Positions 45,749-54,982 are shown, counted from the first letter of the stretch. The stretch is 64,000 nt of DNA from an uncultured Bacteroides sp. (GCA_900555635.1 USLU01000023.1:1-64000); one strand, 5' to 3'. Made by a program: numbers and translations. The notes: generated by a model not told the origin, from the sequence alone.

Positions 45749-46378
45749 AAAATCATATTCTAATCTCAAATGTTTCCCGATGGAAGTCACGATAATTCCT
45801 GCACCTTGACGTTCTGCTTCTTCTGTAAGCATCCTACTCATGGTAGCTCCGTTTTCATCATCCAAATGGCTGATGGGCTCATCCAAAAAGATGAAGTCGA
45901 AAGGTTGGCAAAGGCTGCGGATAAAAGCGACTCGTTGTTGCTGACCAAAGGAAAGTTTGGCAGCTTTCTGGTTTACTTTATCAGAGATACCTAAAGTTTC
46001 GAAAAGAGAGAGGATATCTTTTTTCCTCTTGTAATTGGTAAGCCGGTTCTTTAGCTGTACATTCTCAAAGGCGGTAAGTTCGGGGAAGATACGTAATTCC
46101 TGAAACAGGATGCTGAGAGAGTGTTTACGTATTTCTACCCATTCGTTGATGGAGAGTGAGCGAATGTTTCGTTCGTCGAAGTTGATGATGCCTTGATAAT
46201 CGCAACGATAACCGTAAATAAAGCTGCAAAGTGAAGATTTTCCGGTACCGGAAGCTGCTTCTATCAGGTAACGCTTCCCTTTGCAGAATAATATATCTTG
46301 ATGCCATACATCCGAGGCGATGGCATCACGGTCAGCAAACACTTGGGGTAGTGTTTGCTGGAGGTGGATGCTGTTCAT
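45734..46378 (-). CDS. ABC transporter ATP-binding protein
   Basis: 214 residues. Walker A ASGTGKSS near residue 43, a Q-loop in SILFQELR, signature LSFGQQQR, Walker B FIFLDEP and a D-loop HLDD. Short LolD/MacB-type domain, partner of the permease at 44428-45636. The C-terminal SYKL and stop are encoded by the heptad-repeat element, which looks as if it replaced or rewrote the original 3' end. I use the ATG at 46378; an earlier ATG at 46402 adds eight residues overlapping the DUF4836 gene. Confidence 0.85.
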   Translation of the reverse strand: MNSIHLQQTLPQVFADRDAIASDVWHQDILFCKGKRYLIEAASGTGKSSLCSFIYGYRCDYQGIINFDERNIRSLSINEWVEIRKHSLSILFQELRIFPELTAFENVQLKNRLTNYKRKKDILSLFETLGISDKVNQKAAKLSFGQQQRVAFIRSLCQPFDFIFLDEPISHLDDENGATMSRMLTEEAERQGAGIIVTSIGKHLRLEYDFSYKL

Positions 46379-46388
46379 ATTACTATTT

Positions 46389-47939
46389 TTACATTCCTGC
46401 AAACTCTTTGATAAAGTTTACAATCTGTTTTAATGCATTTACGTTCTTGTCTTTCAGTTGCAAGGTGATGATGGCGTTGTTGTCTTCACCTACTGCTTCG
46501 AGATAAGAAATATTGTTGGCAAGAGAATAATAAGTGTTGTATTCTGCTCCGCCGTATTCAGCCATCATTTTAACAAGCGGCAATTGGAGAACAGCTTCAG
46601 CATTGATTACGAATGCAGAACGTTTTCCTTTTAATCCGGAAGCAAAACTTGTATCTTTGAGTGACGGGTCTGCGGCTTTGCAGATATTCTTGTACAGCAA
46701 TTCATCGTTGGTGGCATACATCTGCTTATCGCGTACGCCAAAGAAAATATTCATATCACGTGATTTGAAGACATATTCATCCTCGCCAAGTTTAGCAATC
46801 TCCTGGCCTTTGGGCAATCCCAATTCAGCTTTCTTCTCGTAGAGAGCTTTCAGTGCTGAATTGTTTTTAACACTAGCATAAGCCAGGAAAGAAGGCGCAT
46901 TACTCATGGTCACGTTGATAAGGCCAATGGTGATATCGTTTTGGAAAGTGCTGAACAGATTCTTTACCTCAGCAGCTTTTGTGATAGAAAACTCATTGCG
47001 GAATTCTTCGTTCTCCTGCAATAAATTGTACATTTGTTCGCCATTTACACCTAAACTGAGTAGTGCTACTGTAGATTTTGGGAAATATTTCAGGAAAGTA
47101 TTTTCGATTGGGCAAGTACTTTTTACTTGCTTCTCAAACATTGCTTTCAGTTCGGCATTCTCTGTAAAGTTCTCGATCTGCATTTCAATTTTTCCTTTTT
47201 CGAAGGAGAGACTACCAAGCATAATCAGGTCTTTCAGGTCGATGTTCTTAGATAGACCGTAGCTCATTTGCTTGGTGTATGCACCTAGCAGACTGGAAGG
47301 TGAGAGGAACATGTTAACGTCTCCCTTCATCTTTTGCATTTTCTTGAAAGCTGGATTGCTGATGATACTGTTTGCTTCTGTTTGCTTCAGCAGGGTGGCA
47401 ATGCCTTCTTTAATTTTATCGAGATTGGCAGGATTGTTACTATTCACAACCAGAAACGTATTGGCATTGAATGCCAGTAAAGCTTGTCCTTCAATGGTAG
47501 TATAGCTGTAGCCGTCTCCATTGGTGATAGCACTACTAATCTGTTCCTTTTGTGCTACTTCAAGGAAATTCTTAAGATCGTCTTCACTGCTTACTTTTGC
47601 TACTACAGTGGCATAGTCAAAGGTGGGAGAACTGAAAAGATAAACCGGCGCAGTAACATCTATACCCGATTTGGAAGGATCTTTCATCACAGATTCCAAT
47701 TGCTGGAAGGTAGCGGCATTCATGCCACTCTTCATGGCATCTGTCAGTTTTTTCAACGCTTCTTTATTTTCTTTGTCGTTGATGCCGGCTTTATCAGCCA
47801 ATGACTTCAAGTTGATGGACACTAACTGAGTTGCGTTGGCGGGAATAGCATTGGTGTACTCTGACTTTTGGGAGCAAGAGCTTACAAACATAATCAGCAC
47901 TGCAAGTACCGAAAGACGGAAGATTGAACTTTTTTTCAT
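46389..47939 (-). CDS. DUF4836-family lipoprotein
   Basis: 516 residues with a lipobox VSSC after a clean signal sequence (MKKSSIFRLSVLAVLIMF). The mature protein starts AIPANATQLVSINLKSLADKAG and contains two similar halves of mixed alpha/beta character, as in the DUF4836 family of Bacteroidetes; function unknown, envelope location likely. It precedes the ABC ATPase by 10 nt, so the three may act together. The start at 47939 is chosen because it begins the signal peptide; an ATG at 47966 would overlap rsmE. Confidence 0.75.
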   Translation of the reverse strand: MKKSSIFRLSVLAVLIMFVSSCSQKSEYTNAIPANATQLVSINLKSLADKAGINDKENKEALKKLTDAMKSGMNAATFQQLESVMKDPSKSGIDVTAPVYLFSSPTFDYATVVAKVSSEDDLKNFLEVAQKEQISSAITNGDGYSYTTIEGQALLAFNANTFLVVNSNNPANLDKIKEGIATLLKQTEANSIISNPAFKKMQKMKGDVNMFLSPSSLLGAYTKQMSYGLSKNIDLKDLIMLGSLSFEKGKIEMQIENFTENAELKAMFEKQVKSTCPIENTFLKYFPKSTVALLSLGVNGEQMYNLLQENEEFRNEFSITKAAEVKNLFSTFQNDITIGLINVTMSNAPSFLAYASVKNNSALKALYEKKAELGLPKGQEIAKLGEDEYVFKSRDMNIFFGVRDKQMYATNDELLYKNICKAADPSLKDTSFASGLKGKRSAFVINAEAVLQLPLVKMMAEYGGAEYNTYYSLANNISYLEAVGEDNNAIITLQLKDKNVNALKQIVNFIKEFAGM

Positions 47940-47962
47940 ATCATTATTGTTTTGATGAATGT

Positions 47963-48661
47963 TCATTGATTTTGTAAATTCAATATATGACAGGCAACTA
48001 GTGCGGCTGTTTCTGTTCTCAATCTCGAATTTCCCAAGCTGATAGGAGTAAAGCCGTTTTCTATAGCCTTCTTTACTTCGTCTTCACTGAAATCGCCTTC
48101 GGGACCGATAAGTACCAGTGCATCTTCTCCTTTGCGGATGGTATCTTTAAGTAGAGGTTTTTCTCCTTCATAACAATGCGCTATGAATTTTTGTCCTTTA
48201 AAAGGTTGTGTGATAAACTTGTTGAAGTCAGTCATCTCGTTCAACTTTGGCAGGCGAGCTTTGAGTGATTGTTTGATGGCGGAAACCAGTATTTTAGAAA
48301 TACGTTCTGTTTTGATAACCTTCCGTTCCGAGAAACGGCAATTCAGAAAAGTCAGTTCGTCAAAGCCTATCTCAGTTGCTTTCTCAGCAAACCATTCCGT
48401 GCGATCCATATTTTTAGTAGGCGCCATAGCAAGATGCAAATGTCCACTCCATAAAGGTGCTTGCGGAATAGTTTCTATAATATTCAACAGGCAGCGTTTA
48501 TGATTGGCGTTGCTTATTTCTGCACGATAGAAGTTGCCTTTGCCATCGGTCAGCATCACTTCGTCGCCCAACTGAAGACGCAAAACGCGTATGGCATGTG
48601 AAGCTTCCTCTTCGGGTAACTCGGATAAAGTCTGTATGTCGGGGGTGTAGAATAGGTGCAT
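47963..48661 (-). CDS. rsmE: 16S rRNA m3U1498 methyltransferase RsmE
   Basis: 232 residues. N-terminal PUA-like domain (about 1-65) and SPOUT knot with LIGPEGDFSEDE and LGNSRLRTETAA, the SAM-binding loops of RsmE. Cytoplasmic ribosome modification. Normal length. Its 5' leader is a run of 7-bp repeats (48665-48699). Confidence 0.92.
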   Translation of the reverse strand: MHLFYTPDIQTLSELPEEEASHAIRVLRLQLGDEVMLTDGKGNFYRAEISNANHKRCLLNIIETIPQAPLWSGHLHLAMAPTKNMDRTEWFAEKATEIGFDELTFLNCRFSERKVIKTERISKILVSAIKQSLKARLPKLNEMTDFNKFITQPFKGQKFIAHCYEGEKPLLKDTIRKGEDALVLIGPEGDFSEDEVKKAIENGFTPISLGNSRLRTETAALVACHILNLQNQ

Positions 48662-48664
48662 TTA

Positions 48665-48699
48665 AATTACAAATTATGAATTACAAATTATGAATTAAA
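48665..48699. repeat. 7-bp tandem repeat run, single arm (type D)
   Basis: Five consecutive heptads AATTACA, AATTATG, AATTACA, AATTATG, AATTAAA between the RsmE start codon and the bifunctional nuclease stop. No inverted partner arm is seen. Confidence 0.75.
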
Positions 48700-48704
48700 T
48701 TGCT

Positions 48705-49286
48705 TTATGGTTTGTTTTTACGTTGATTGATCTGGTCTCTCAGTTGGGCGGCACGCTCGTAGTCTTCATTCTTTACTGCTTTTTCCAGCGCCGCTTTAAG
48801 AATATCCAGGGCATCTTCTTTTCTTAGATCGTCATTCGAGAAATTGGGGTTGATGATGCCGGTGGCACTCTCTCCGGTTTTCATGCATTCCGTTTCCAGA
48901 ATATCTTCATAAATAAAGATAGGTGCACTCATTCTTATGGCAAGAGCTACGGCATCACTGGTGCGGGCATCAATGCGAAGAACAGTTTCGTCGGATTTCA
49001 TATAAAGATAAGAGTAGAAAACGCCGTTATCTACTTTATAGATAAGCACTCGCAATAGCTTTACATGCAGTACCTCGAGTACGGAAGCAAAAAGATTATG
49101 AGTCAACGGACGCGGCGGTACGATACCTTTCAATTCGATGATCATTGTTTGTGCTTCGGAGGCACCGATAATTACCGGAACTTGACGTTCTCCGTCCACT
49201 TCGGCCAATACCAAGGCGTATGCGCCTGCTTGCGCCTGGCTATTAGATATATTCAATACTTGTAGTTCAACTTTCTTTTTTTCCAT
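48705..49286 (-). CDS. bifunctional nuclease (DUF151) with UvrB/UvrC motif
   Basis: 193 residues. DUF151 domain (about 1-140, VIIGASEAQTMIIELKG, RIDARTSDAVALAIRMSAPIF) followed by a UvrB/UvrC-type helical hairpin (about 155-190, KAALEKAVKNEDYERAAQLRDQI). Homologues have DNase and RNase activity; cellular role unclear. 14 nt separate it from the upstream symporter gene, so the two are probably one operon with rsmE. Confidence 0.85.
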   Translation of the reverse strand: MEKKKVELQVLNISNSQAQAGAYALVLAEVDGERQVPVIIGASEAQTMIIELKGIVPPRPLTHNLFASVLEVLHVKLLRVLIYKVDNGVFYSYLYMKSDETVLRIDARTSDAVALAIRMSAPIFIYEDILETECMKTGESATGIINPNFSNDDLRKEDALDILKAALEKAVKNEDYERAAQLRDQINQRKNKP

Positions 49287-49300
49287 AATTATCTATTTCT

Positions 49301-50566
49301 TCAGTCCATGCTTTCCGGACGGTGCTTGTACTTGAATACAAGTGCAAACACGATGGCTACAGCCAGTGCATAGGCGGCAAATGTGTACCATGCCGACTGC
49401 CATTGTACAATCTGCGGCACATCACTGCTAAAATCTACAAAATGATTAACTACAGCTTGTGCTCCTAAAGTTCCAATGGTAGCGCCGAACCCATTTGTCA
49501 TGATAACAAACAGCCCCTGAGCACTGGAGCGGATTCCTTTGTCCGTTTCTCTATCAACAAATAAGGAACCTGATATGTTGAAAAAATCGAATGCAACACC
49601 GTAAACAATCATCGAGAGTACAAACATCCATACTCCGGTTCCCGGATTACCCGCTCCGAACAGTCCGAATCGCAAAACCCAGGCAAACATGGCGATCAAC
49701 ATAACCTGTTTGATGCCGAAACGTTTCAGGAAGAAAGGTATCAGCAGAATACAAAGCGTTTCGGATACCTGTGACAACGAAATAAGTATATTGGCATGTT
49801 GTACGCCGAAGGTATCGGCATACTCGGGAATACTGCCGAAACTGCTAATATAAGGGTTGGCAAATCCGTTGGTTATCTGCAACGAAACTCCTAGCAGCAT
49901 GGAGAATATAAAGAAGATAGCCATCTTTTTCTGCTTGAATAGCGTGAAGGCACGCAATCCCATGGCTTCTATCAGAGACTTGCTTTGTCCGCCTTTGCTG
50001 GTGGGGCAGGCGGGGAGGGTGAGGGCATATATTCCGTAGACTAACCCGATAAGGGCACAGGCAAAGAATTGCCCGTAGGTGTTTTGTAGTCCCAGCAGGT
50101 CGACTATCCACATGGAGCAGATGAAACCGATAGTACCGAAGATACGGATAGGGGGGAATGTCTTGATGGTATCCAATCCGGCTTTATCCAAGGCAGTATA
50201 AGCTACCGAGTTGGAGAGGGCGAGGGTAGGCATATAAAAAGCAACACTGAATGAGTAGAAGGTGAAGAGAAGCCCGAATTCAACATCTGCTCCGGCAGTC
50301 ATGCCATAGTAGCCGGTCAGTGCCATAAAGAGGGCGGCTGTAAAATGGCTGAAACTTAAGAGTTTCTGGGCCGGTACCCAGCGGTCGGCAATGATACCCA
50401 ATATAGCGGGCATAAACAAGGACACAATACCTTGCATGGCATAAAACATGCCGATGTGACTTGCGAGACCTACATTTACCAGATAGCTGCCCATAGATGT
50501 GAGATAAGCTCCCCACACTGCAAATTGCAGGAAGTTCATAATAATTAAACGAACCTTTATGCTCAT
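49301..50566 (-). CDS. nucleoside:proton symporter (NupG-like MFS)
   Basis: 421 residues, 12 predicted membrane segments, N-terminus MSIKVRLIIMNFLQFAVWGAYLTSMG as in the nucleoside:H+ symporter family; GDMG-type loops replaced by IIADRWVP. It imports nucleosides across the inner membrane. A -7 box lies at 50610-50617. Confidence 0.85.
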   Translation of the reverse strand: MSIKVRLIIMNFLQFAVWGAYLTSMGSYLVNVGLASHIGMFYAMQGIVSLFMPAILGIIADRWVPAQKLLSFSHFTAALFMALTGYYGMTAGADVEFGLLFTFYSFSVAFYMPTLALSNSVAYTALDKAGLDTIKTFPPIRIFGTIGFICSMWIVDLLGLQNTYGQFFACALIGLVYGIYALTLPACPTSKGGQSKSLIEAMGLRAFTLFKQKKMAIFFIFSMLLGVSLQITNGFANPYISSFGSIPEYADTFGVQHANILISLSQVSETLCILLIPFFLKRFGIKQVMLIAMFAWVLRFGLFGAGNPGTGVWMFVLSMIVYGVAFDFFNISGSLFVDRETDKGIRSSAQGLFVIMTNGFGATIGTLGAQAVVNHFVDFSSDVPQIVQWQSAWYTFAAYALAVAIVFALVFKYKHRPESMD

Positions 50567-50609
50567 AATAGTTCTTTTTTATGCGTTTTTCTTAATGATT
50601 ATAATTACG

Positions 50610-50617
50610 CAAATGTA
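50610..50617 (-). promoter_or_regulatory. -7 box of the symporter gene
   Basis: Minus-strand TACATTTG fits TAnnTTTG, 44 nt before the start codon. No matching -33 TTTG was seen. Confidence 0.45.
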
Positions 50618-50676
50618 GGGAATTTCTTGGAAAGGACGGTGTTCAGCAGTAGAAAAAAGCATTCATAAGGGTGTAT

Positions 50677-50743
50677 AAAAAAAGAAGGGTATCTATCCCA
50701 GACACCCAATCTTCATAACCTTAAATCTAATACCATGAAAAAC
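50677..50743 (-). ncRNA. small RNA candidate with own -7 box and intrinsic terminator
   Basis: On the minus strand a -7 box TACATTTG (50750-50757) is followed about 65 nt later by a stem GGGTGTCT/AGATACCC (one G-U pair) and a T7 run at 50677-50683. The 294-nt gap contains no gene. The core (CATGGTATTAGATTTAAGG, minus strand) reminds me of a conserved RNA recurring in Bacteroides genomes, but I cannot confirm this. A -33 TTTG is not at standard spacing. The next gene downstream, the symporter, has its own -7 box, so this is more likely a separate RNA than a leader. Confidence 0.55.
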
Positions 50744-50861
50744 ACAGTGCAAATGTAGAGGTTTTATGTTATACAACATAGTATTTAGACTAAAACCTTT
50801 CGTTTATTAACTATAATTAATACATGGCGATGCTTTTGAGAGTGAATTCAGGATTTCTCTT

Positions 50862-52043
50862 TTATTCTACATACACAACCAGTCCCTTCAAGTATTCTCC
50901 TTCCGGGTGATAAATATTCACCGGATGGTCGGCCGGTTGTGTCAGTTGATGCAGAATGCGTACACTGCGTCCCGCCATAGCAGCGGCAGTAAACACGGCC
51001 GTGCGGAAGTTTTCTTTGCTAACGGCTTGTGAACAAGAGAAGGTAAACAGAATGCCACCCGGTTTAATCTTTTCGAAAGCCTTTACATTCAGTTTTCGAT
51101 AACCTTGTAAGGCATTGCGCAGGGCGTCACGATGCTTGGCGAAGGCTGGCGGGTCAAGAACGATAAGATCGTATTGGTCGCCCATGCGGTCGAGATATTT
51201 GAAAGCATCCTCGGCGTATGCAGCATGGCGCGCATCACCCGGAAAGTTTAATTCTATATTTTTATTGGTCAGGTCGATGGCTTTGGCTGAACTATCTACG
51301 GAATGTACTAATTGGGCATCACCACGCATAGCATAAACAGAGAAGCCCCCGGTGTAGCAGAACATGTTCAATACGCTGCGTCCACGAGCATAGCGTTCGA
51401 GCAGTGAGCGGTTTTCGCGTTGGTCTACAAAGAAACCGGTTTTTTGACCTTTCAACCAGTCGATGTGGAACTTTAAGCCATATTCCATTGCGACATTATC
51501 AGTACTTCCACCTTTCAGGAAACCATTTTCAGGAAAGAGATCGGCTTTGAAGGGGAGGGTGGTTTCTGATTTGTAATAGATGTTGTCAATCTTATCCCCC
51601 ATCACTTCGGTAAGTGCTTCGGCAATAGCCATACGGTCGAGGTGCATGCCTGCCGAATGTGCCTGCATTACGGCAGTACGAGCGTAGATATCAATAATGA
51701 GTCCCGGAAGATTATCTCCTTCGCCATGTACCAGACGATATGTGTTATTAGTCGGGTTTTCGGCAATACCAATCCCACATCTCATATTATAAGCAATACT
51801 GAGTTTACGTTTCCAAAAATCAGCATTGATTTCTTCTTCTTGATGAAAGCTCAATACACGTACGGCAATACTTCCAATCTGGAAATGTCCCTTTGCAATA
51901 AATTCTTTTTTGGAGGTATAAATTTCAACTACTTCTCCTTCTTCAGGTTCTCCGTCGAAGTGCGCAATAGCACCGGAAAATACCCATGGGTGGAAACGTT
52001 TTAATGACTCTTCTTTGCCGGGTTTGAGATATACTTTATACAT
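50862..52043 (-). CDS. rlmI: 23S rRNA cytosine methyltransferase RlmI-like
   Basis: 393 residues. N-terminal PUA domain (about 1-75), central RlmI/RlmK fold and Rossmann methyltransferase domain with NMFCYTGGFSVYA and VLDPPAFAKH. It would make m5C1962 in 23S rRNA. Its start codon lies 2 nt after the heptad element at 52045-52156, so its leader is made of repeats. Confidence 0.88.
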   Translation of the reverse strand: MYKVYLKPGKEESLKRFHPWVFSGAIAHFDGEPEEGEVVEIYTSKKEFIAKGHFQIGSIAVRVLSFHQEEEINADFWKRKLSIAYNMRCGIGIAENPTNNTYRLVHGEGDNLPGLIIDIYARTAVMQAHSAGMHLDRMAIAEALTEVMGDKIDNIYYKSETTLPFKADLFPENGFLKGGSTDNVAMEYGLKFHIDWLKGQKTGFFVDQRENRSLLERYARGRSVLNMFCYTGGFSVYAMRGDAQLVHSVDSSAKAIDLTNKNIELNFPGDARHAAYAEDAFKYLDRMGDQYDLIVLDPPAFAKHRDALRNALQGYRKLNVKAFEKIKPGGILFTFSCSQAVSKENFRTAVFTAAAMAGRSVRILHQLTQPADHPVNIYHPEGEYLKGLVVYVE

Positions 52044-52044
52044 G

Positions 52045-52156
52045 TGTTATTAGTTATAAGTTGTTAGTTATAAGTTATAAGTTGTTGGTTACAAGTTATT
52101 GCCGTGCAGTATAATGATGCAATTAGCAAATAACCTATAACTAATAACTTATAACT
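52045..52156. repeat. 7-bp tandem repeats in inverted arms (type A, copy 2)
   Basis: Left arm 52045-52100: eight units (TGTTATT, AGTTATA, AGTTGTT, AGTTATA, AGTTATA, AGTTGTT, GGTTACA, AGTTATT). Right arm 52129-52156: AATAACC, TATAACT, AATAACT, TATAACT. Arms differ in unit number (8 against 4). The right arm covers the stop codon of the exonuclease gene and the left arm abuts the RlmI start. Confidence 0.85.
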
Positions 52157-52772
52157 CCTTTATTTCTTCCGCCGCTATTTCAAAATCTCCCGTTCTTTTC
52201 AGTTCTTGCAGGCGATTGTAGATGTTGAGGCATGCGTATGCATCAGTAGCAGCGTATTGTTTTTGTGATTCGCTAAGTACATCGGCTTCCCAATTGGAAA
52301 GGCGCTGGCTTTTGGAAATCTTTTGTCCGAAGAGGATACCATAAATCTTTTGCAAGCTTTTATCCTGAATGCCGAAAGCACGGACGTACTCTTGCAGCTC
52401 TATACAGGAACGTTGCTCGAAAGGGGCACGTTTGTGTAGCATCATAAAGTCGTCCCGCAAGGATAATCCGACTTTTGTCACGCTTGGACTCTCCAACAAA
52501 GTAATGATGGGGAGTGTAAGCCCGGTAAGGTTAAGGCGGAACAGGAAGCAATGCTCCTCAGAGGAGACTTGTAGCAAAGCCACTTTATGTGATTGCCCCT
52601 TAGTAAACGAAGGGCGCGTCTCACTGTCAATACCTAGCAAGGAACAACTCTTTAAGTAAGTAACCGCTCTTTCTGCTTCCCACGGTGTCTGTACGACGTG
52701 TATTTGTCCGGGGAAGACTGCCTTGGGCAAGTCATTCAGTACTTCTTTATCTATAGTTCTCTTTATGACCAT
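52149..52772 (-). CDS. RNase D-like 3'-5' exonuclease domain protein
   Basis: 207 residues, one DEDD-type exonuclease domain: GIDSETRPS (Exo I), KVGLSLRDDFMML (Exo II) and YAATDAYACLNIY (Exo III, Tyr form). No HRDC domain, so shorter than RNase D. Likely nucleic-acid processing in the cytoplasm. The final codons Glu-Leu-stop lie in the heptad repeat. Confidence 0.85.
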   Translation of the reverse strand: MVIKRTIDKEVLNDLPKAVFPGQIHVVQTPWEAERAVTYLKSCSLLGIDSETRPSFTKGQSHKVALLQVSSEEHCFLFRLNLTGLTLPIITLLESPSVTKVGLSLRDDFMMLHKRAPFEQRSCIELQEYVRAFGIQDKSLQKIYGILFGQKISKSQRLSNWEADVLSESQKQYAATDAYACLNIYNRLQELKRTGDFEIAAEEIKEL

Positions 52773-52786
52773 AATTTAAATCTTTA

Positions 52787-53380
52787 TTAGTGACGATGCT
52801 CATGACAATGGCAGTCGTCATCTTCACAGTCATTCATATCTTCGCTTTCATCATCTTCCTCCTCTCCTTGGGCATATTTTGCGTCATGAAGGGCGCGCAG
52901 AGTATTGACGAGCTTCTGCCCCCAATACAGGCGGAAGTTCTCCTGGCAGATGGCGAGAGAATCGTTCATTGTTTCGTTCAGTCCCAATTGGAAGACAAAG
53001 ATAAAATCTTTGATGTCCTGATAAATATCAGCCAAGTCTTCGGAGATGAACTTGGTGATAGGCTGGTCGCTATACTTCATATCCGATACGAACACGTCGA
53101 GATAATCATCCTTTTCGGCAAGGATGGCAGAAAGGTTCATGCGGAGAATTTCGTATGTTTCTTCGGTTACGAAGGTTTCCGGTGCTTCATCGCCTATCGT
53201 TTTACACTCCGGTAACATGGAGGTCTTAAGGTAGAGCAACGGAAGTATTTTTAATGATGTATCGATAAAGGCAGAACGTTTGGCACCTTCGGCTTGTTCC
53301 ATAAATTTACAGAACTCAGCAGCTACGGTGACGAATTCCACCACGTTACGGTCGAATATCACTTGACTTTCTTTTTTCAT
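52787..53380 (-). CDS. DUF5063 domain protein
   Basis: 197 residues, helical, acidic and His-rich tail (DDDCHCHEHRH) that could bind metal. DUF5063-type N-terminal helices (VEFVTVAAEFCKFMEQ). Function unknown. 14 nt before the exonuclease gene, so probably co-transcribed with it. Confidence 0.7.
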   Translation of the reverse strand: MKKESQVIFDRNVVEFVTVAAEFCKFMEQAEGAKRSAFIDTSLKILPLLYLKTSMLPECKTIGDEAPETFVTEETYEILRMNLSAILAEKDDYLDVFVSDMKYSDQPITKFISEDLADIYQDIKDFIFVFQLGLNETMNDSLAICQENFRLYWGQKLVNTLRALHDAKYAQGEEEDDESEDMNDCEDDDCHCHEHRH

Positions 53381-53399
53381 ATCTTCTTGATTTGAAACG

Positions 53400-53407
53400 C
53401 AAAGGTA
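53400..53407 (-). promoter_or_regulatory. -7 box upstream of the DUF5063 gene
   Basis: Minus-strand TACCTTTG, 20 nt before the start codon. No clear -33. Confidence 0.4.
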
Positions 53408-53467
53408 TGAAAAAGGTTTGTTTCTTCCTAAAGAGAGACGAAAACAATGCTATAAATGAATTATTAT

Positions 53468-54223
53468 TCACACTTTCTGCTCATCTATCTTCACCACTTT
53501 ATATTCCGTTCCTCTGTTTCTGCGCCGGTTCTCAATGCCCAGTTTGTGCAAAGCTCTTCCGAAGAGAGCCACTTTGTTGATGGTCAGGCGGTCTTTTGTC
53601 TTCGTCTGCAAGTGGCTGAGTATCTCCATAGGCGTCATCCATTCGCCTTCTTCCGGGTTTTGGGCGGGACGGAAGTGGCAGAGAAAGAGTTGTTCCAACG
53701 GGGTGGGTTGTTCAAACTCCTGATTGGTTTGTTTCAGGATGGCTTCGTCGGCATCGTTCAGCCAGTAGCGTTCGCCCTTGCTGATGGCGTGCATGGCTTG
53801 GGCGTAGAGCTGGCGGTAGTTGATGGTGACGTTGGTTTTGATGGGGCCGGTTACTTCGATGCAGATAAAACGGCGGCTTCCGCTGGGGTCGGTCAACAGA
53901 TCCTTCTGATTGCTGGTACCGATAAAAGAAGCATAGCGGCGAACTTCCTGAATGGCGGTTCCGTGAGGTTTACGCAGATTTACCACGGGCTTTTGCAACA
54001 GATGCTTCAGGAAGCCTTGCTGGTTGACGCTGATTTGGTCGAATTCGTCGATGTTGATAAGGAAGAAACGACCTAAACTACGTTCAGCATCTTGTTTGCT
54101 TTTGAAGTCGATGCTGTCGGTATAGCCGAAGCGTAGTTCAGGTGGCAATAAAATCCGGCAAAAAGTGGATTTGCGATAGCCTTGAACTTCTACTAGTCTC
54201 TCGACCAGCCTTTCCGCAAACAC
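53468..54223 (-). pseudogene. C-terminal fragment of a VapE/VirE-type P-loop protein
   Basis: Up to 251 residues. From about residue 12 it reads as the conserved half of Bacteroides VirE/DUF3874-like proteins: QGYRKSTFCRILLPPEL (P-loop variant), FFLINIDEFDQIS, ASFIGTSNQKD and DPSGSRRF, then a C-terminal winged-helix-like part. The usual N-terminal VirE domain and several hundred residues are missing. Its first codons lie inside the 3' end of a truncated DUF1016 gene in another frame, which marks a recombination joint near 54190-54220. Such proteins belong to mobile-element modules often found with HU-like proteins; an HU-like gene lies nearby. Confidence 0.75.
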
Positions 54224-54618
54224 TCTTCGGCATAAAATAGGGCTTCATTAGCTGGCAACGATTTATCTAGTAGCAATAAGTTATGTCCCCAAGGTAAAAC
54301 TGCTACAGCTTGTAACAGTTTTGTATCTTCTTGATAATAACGCTCATACAGTCGTTTCATATTCCATAGATTGCGAGGAGATAATTCCATGTCTGGAAAC
54401 AGCTCTTTCAAGTTAACTGATAATCGTTTAACTACGCCACTACCATATCCGCTCTCCAAATTCTTATCAAAAAGCAGTTTGCCAATATTCCAATACACAG
54501 AATTGACCGTACTGTTTATTTGTCGGGCAACGGTCGTGCGAGCAGTCTGAATTTAGGAAACCGCCTGTTGTAATATTTGAGCATACTCATTATCGTTTAT
54601 TATTATTTCTTTTGCCAT
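54193..54618 (-). pseudogene. DUF1016 (YhcG-type) N-terminal fragment with nonsense codon
   Basis: Start ATG at 54618; after MAKEIIINDNEYAQILQQAVS an in-frame TAA occurs at 54553-54555, then the frame continues IQTARTTVARQINSTVNSVYWNIG and matches the DUF1016 N-terminal helical domain (SPRNLWNMKRLYERYY, LPWGHNLLLLD, FYAEECLRKGWSRD) until a stop at 54193. The C-terminal PDDEXK nuclease domain (YhcG) is absent, replaced by the VapE fragment. Two separate lesions make loss of function likely. Only the part from 54498 would form an intact reading frame. Confidence 0.75.
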
Positions 54619-54619
54619 A

Positions 54620-54793
54620 TTATGGATTGTTCTTATACCAATCTATTAATTCTTGTATCTCAGGAGGAATGCCTTCTTCCCATTCATCACTTATCTCTTG
54701 ACTATTCAACCCCATCCGTTCATAATAATCTTGCCTATCCTCCCAATCACGGAGGTCTTGAATCCAAGGGTAATCTTCTTCTTCCTCTTTCAT
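54620..54793 (-). CDS. 57-residue acidic protein, unknown
   Basis: Small ORF starting MKEEEEDYPWIQDL and ending DWYKNNP, highly acidic and aromatic (many E, D, W, Y). It ends 1 nt before the DUF1016 start codon, so the two were probably one operon. Possible partner or inhibitor of the YhcG-type nuclease, but this is only inference from position. No known family recognised. The frame is intact although its neighbour is broken. Confidence 0.5.
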   Translation of the reverse strand: MKEEEEDYPWIQDLRDWEDRQDYYERMGLNSQEISDEWEEGIPPEIQELIDWYKNNP

Positions 54794-54982
54794 ATAGGTC
54801 TATTGTCCTTTTGAATATTCTTCAAAGTTATTGATTTTTCAAATTACTTGTATCAAGTTTCAAAACAAATATTTAGCAGTTCGTTTGGAATACAAGTATG
54901 AGTAGGCTTTTGTAGCGCACTATATCCGCCGGTCTTTCTCTCTTAAAACTACTGTACTTTATCCGAAAAACATTAGACTTTC

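Noticed and set aside
50734..50757. Short plus-strand leader peptide (MKNTVQM)
   Set aside because: Seven codons antisense to the small RNA and facing convergent genes; no gene downstream on that strand to regulate.
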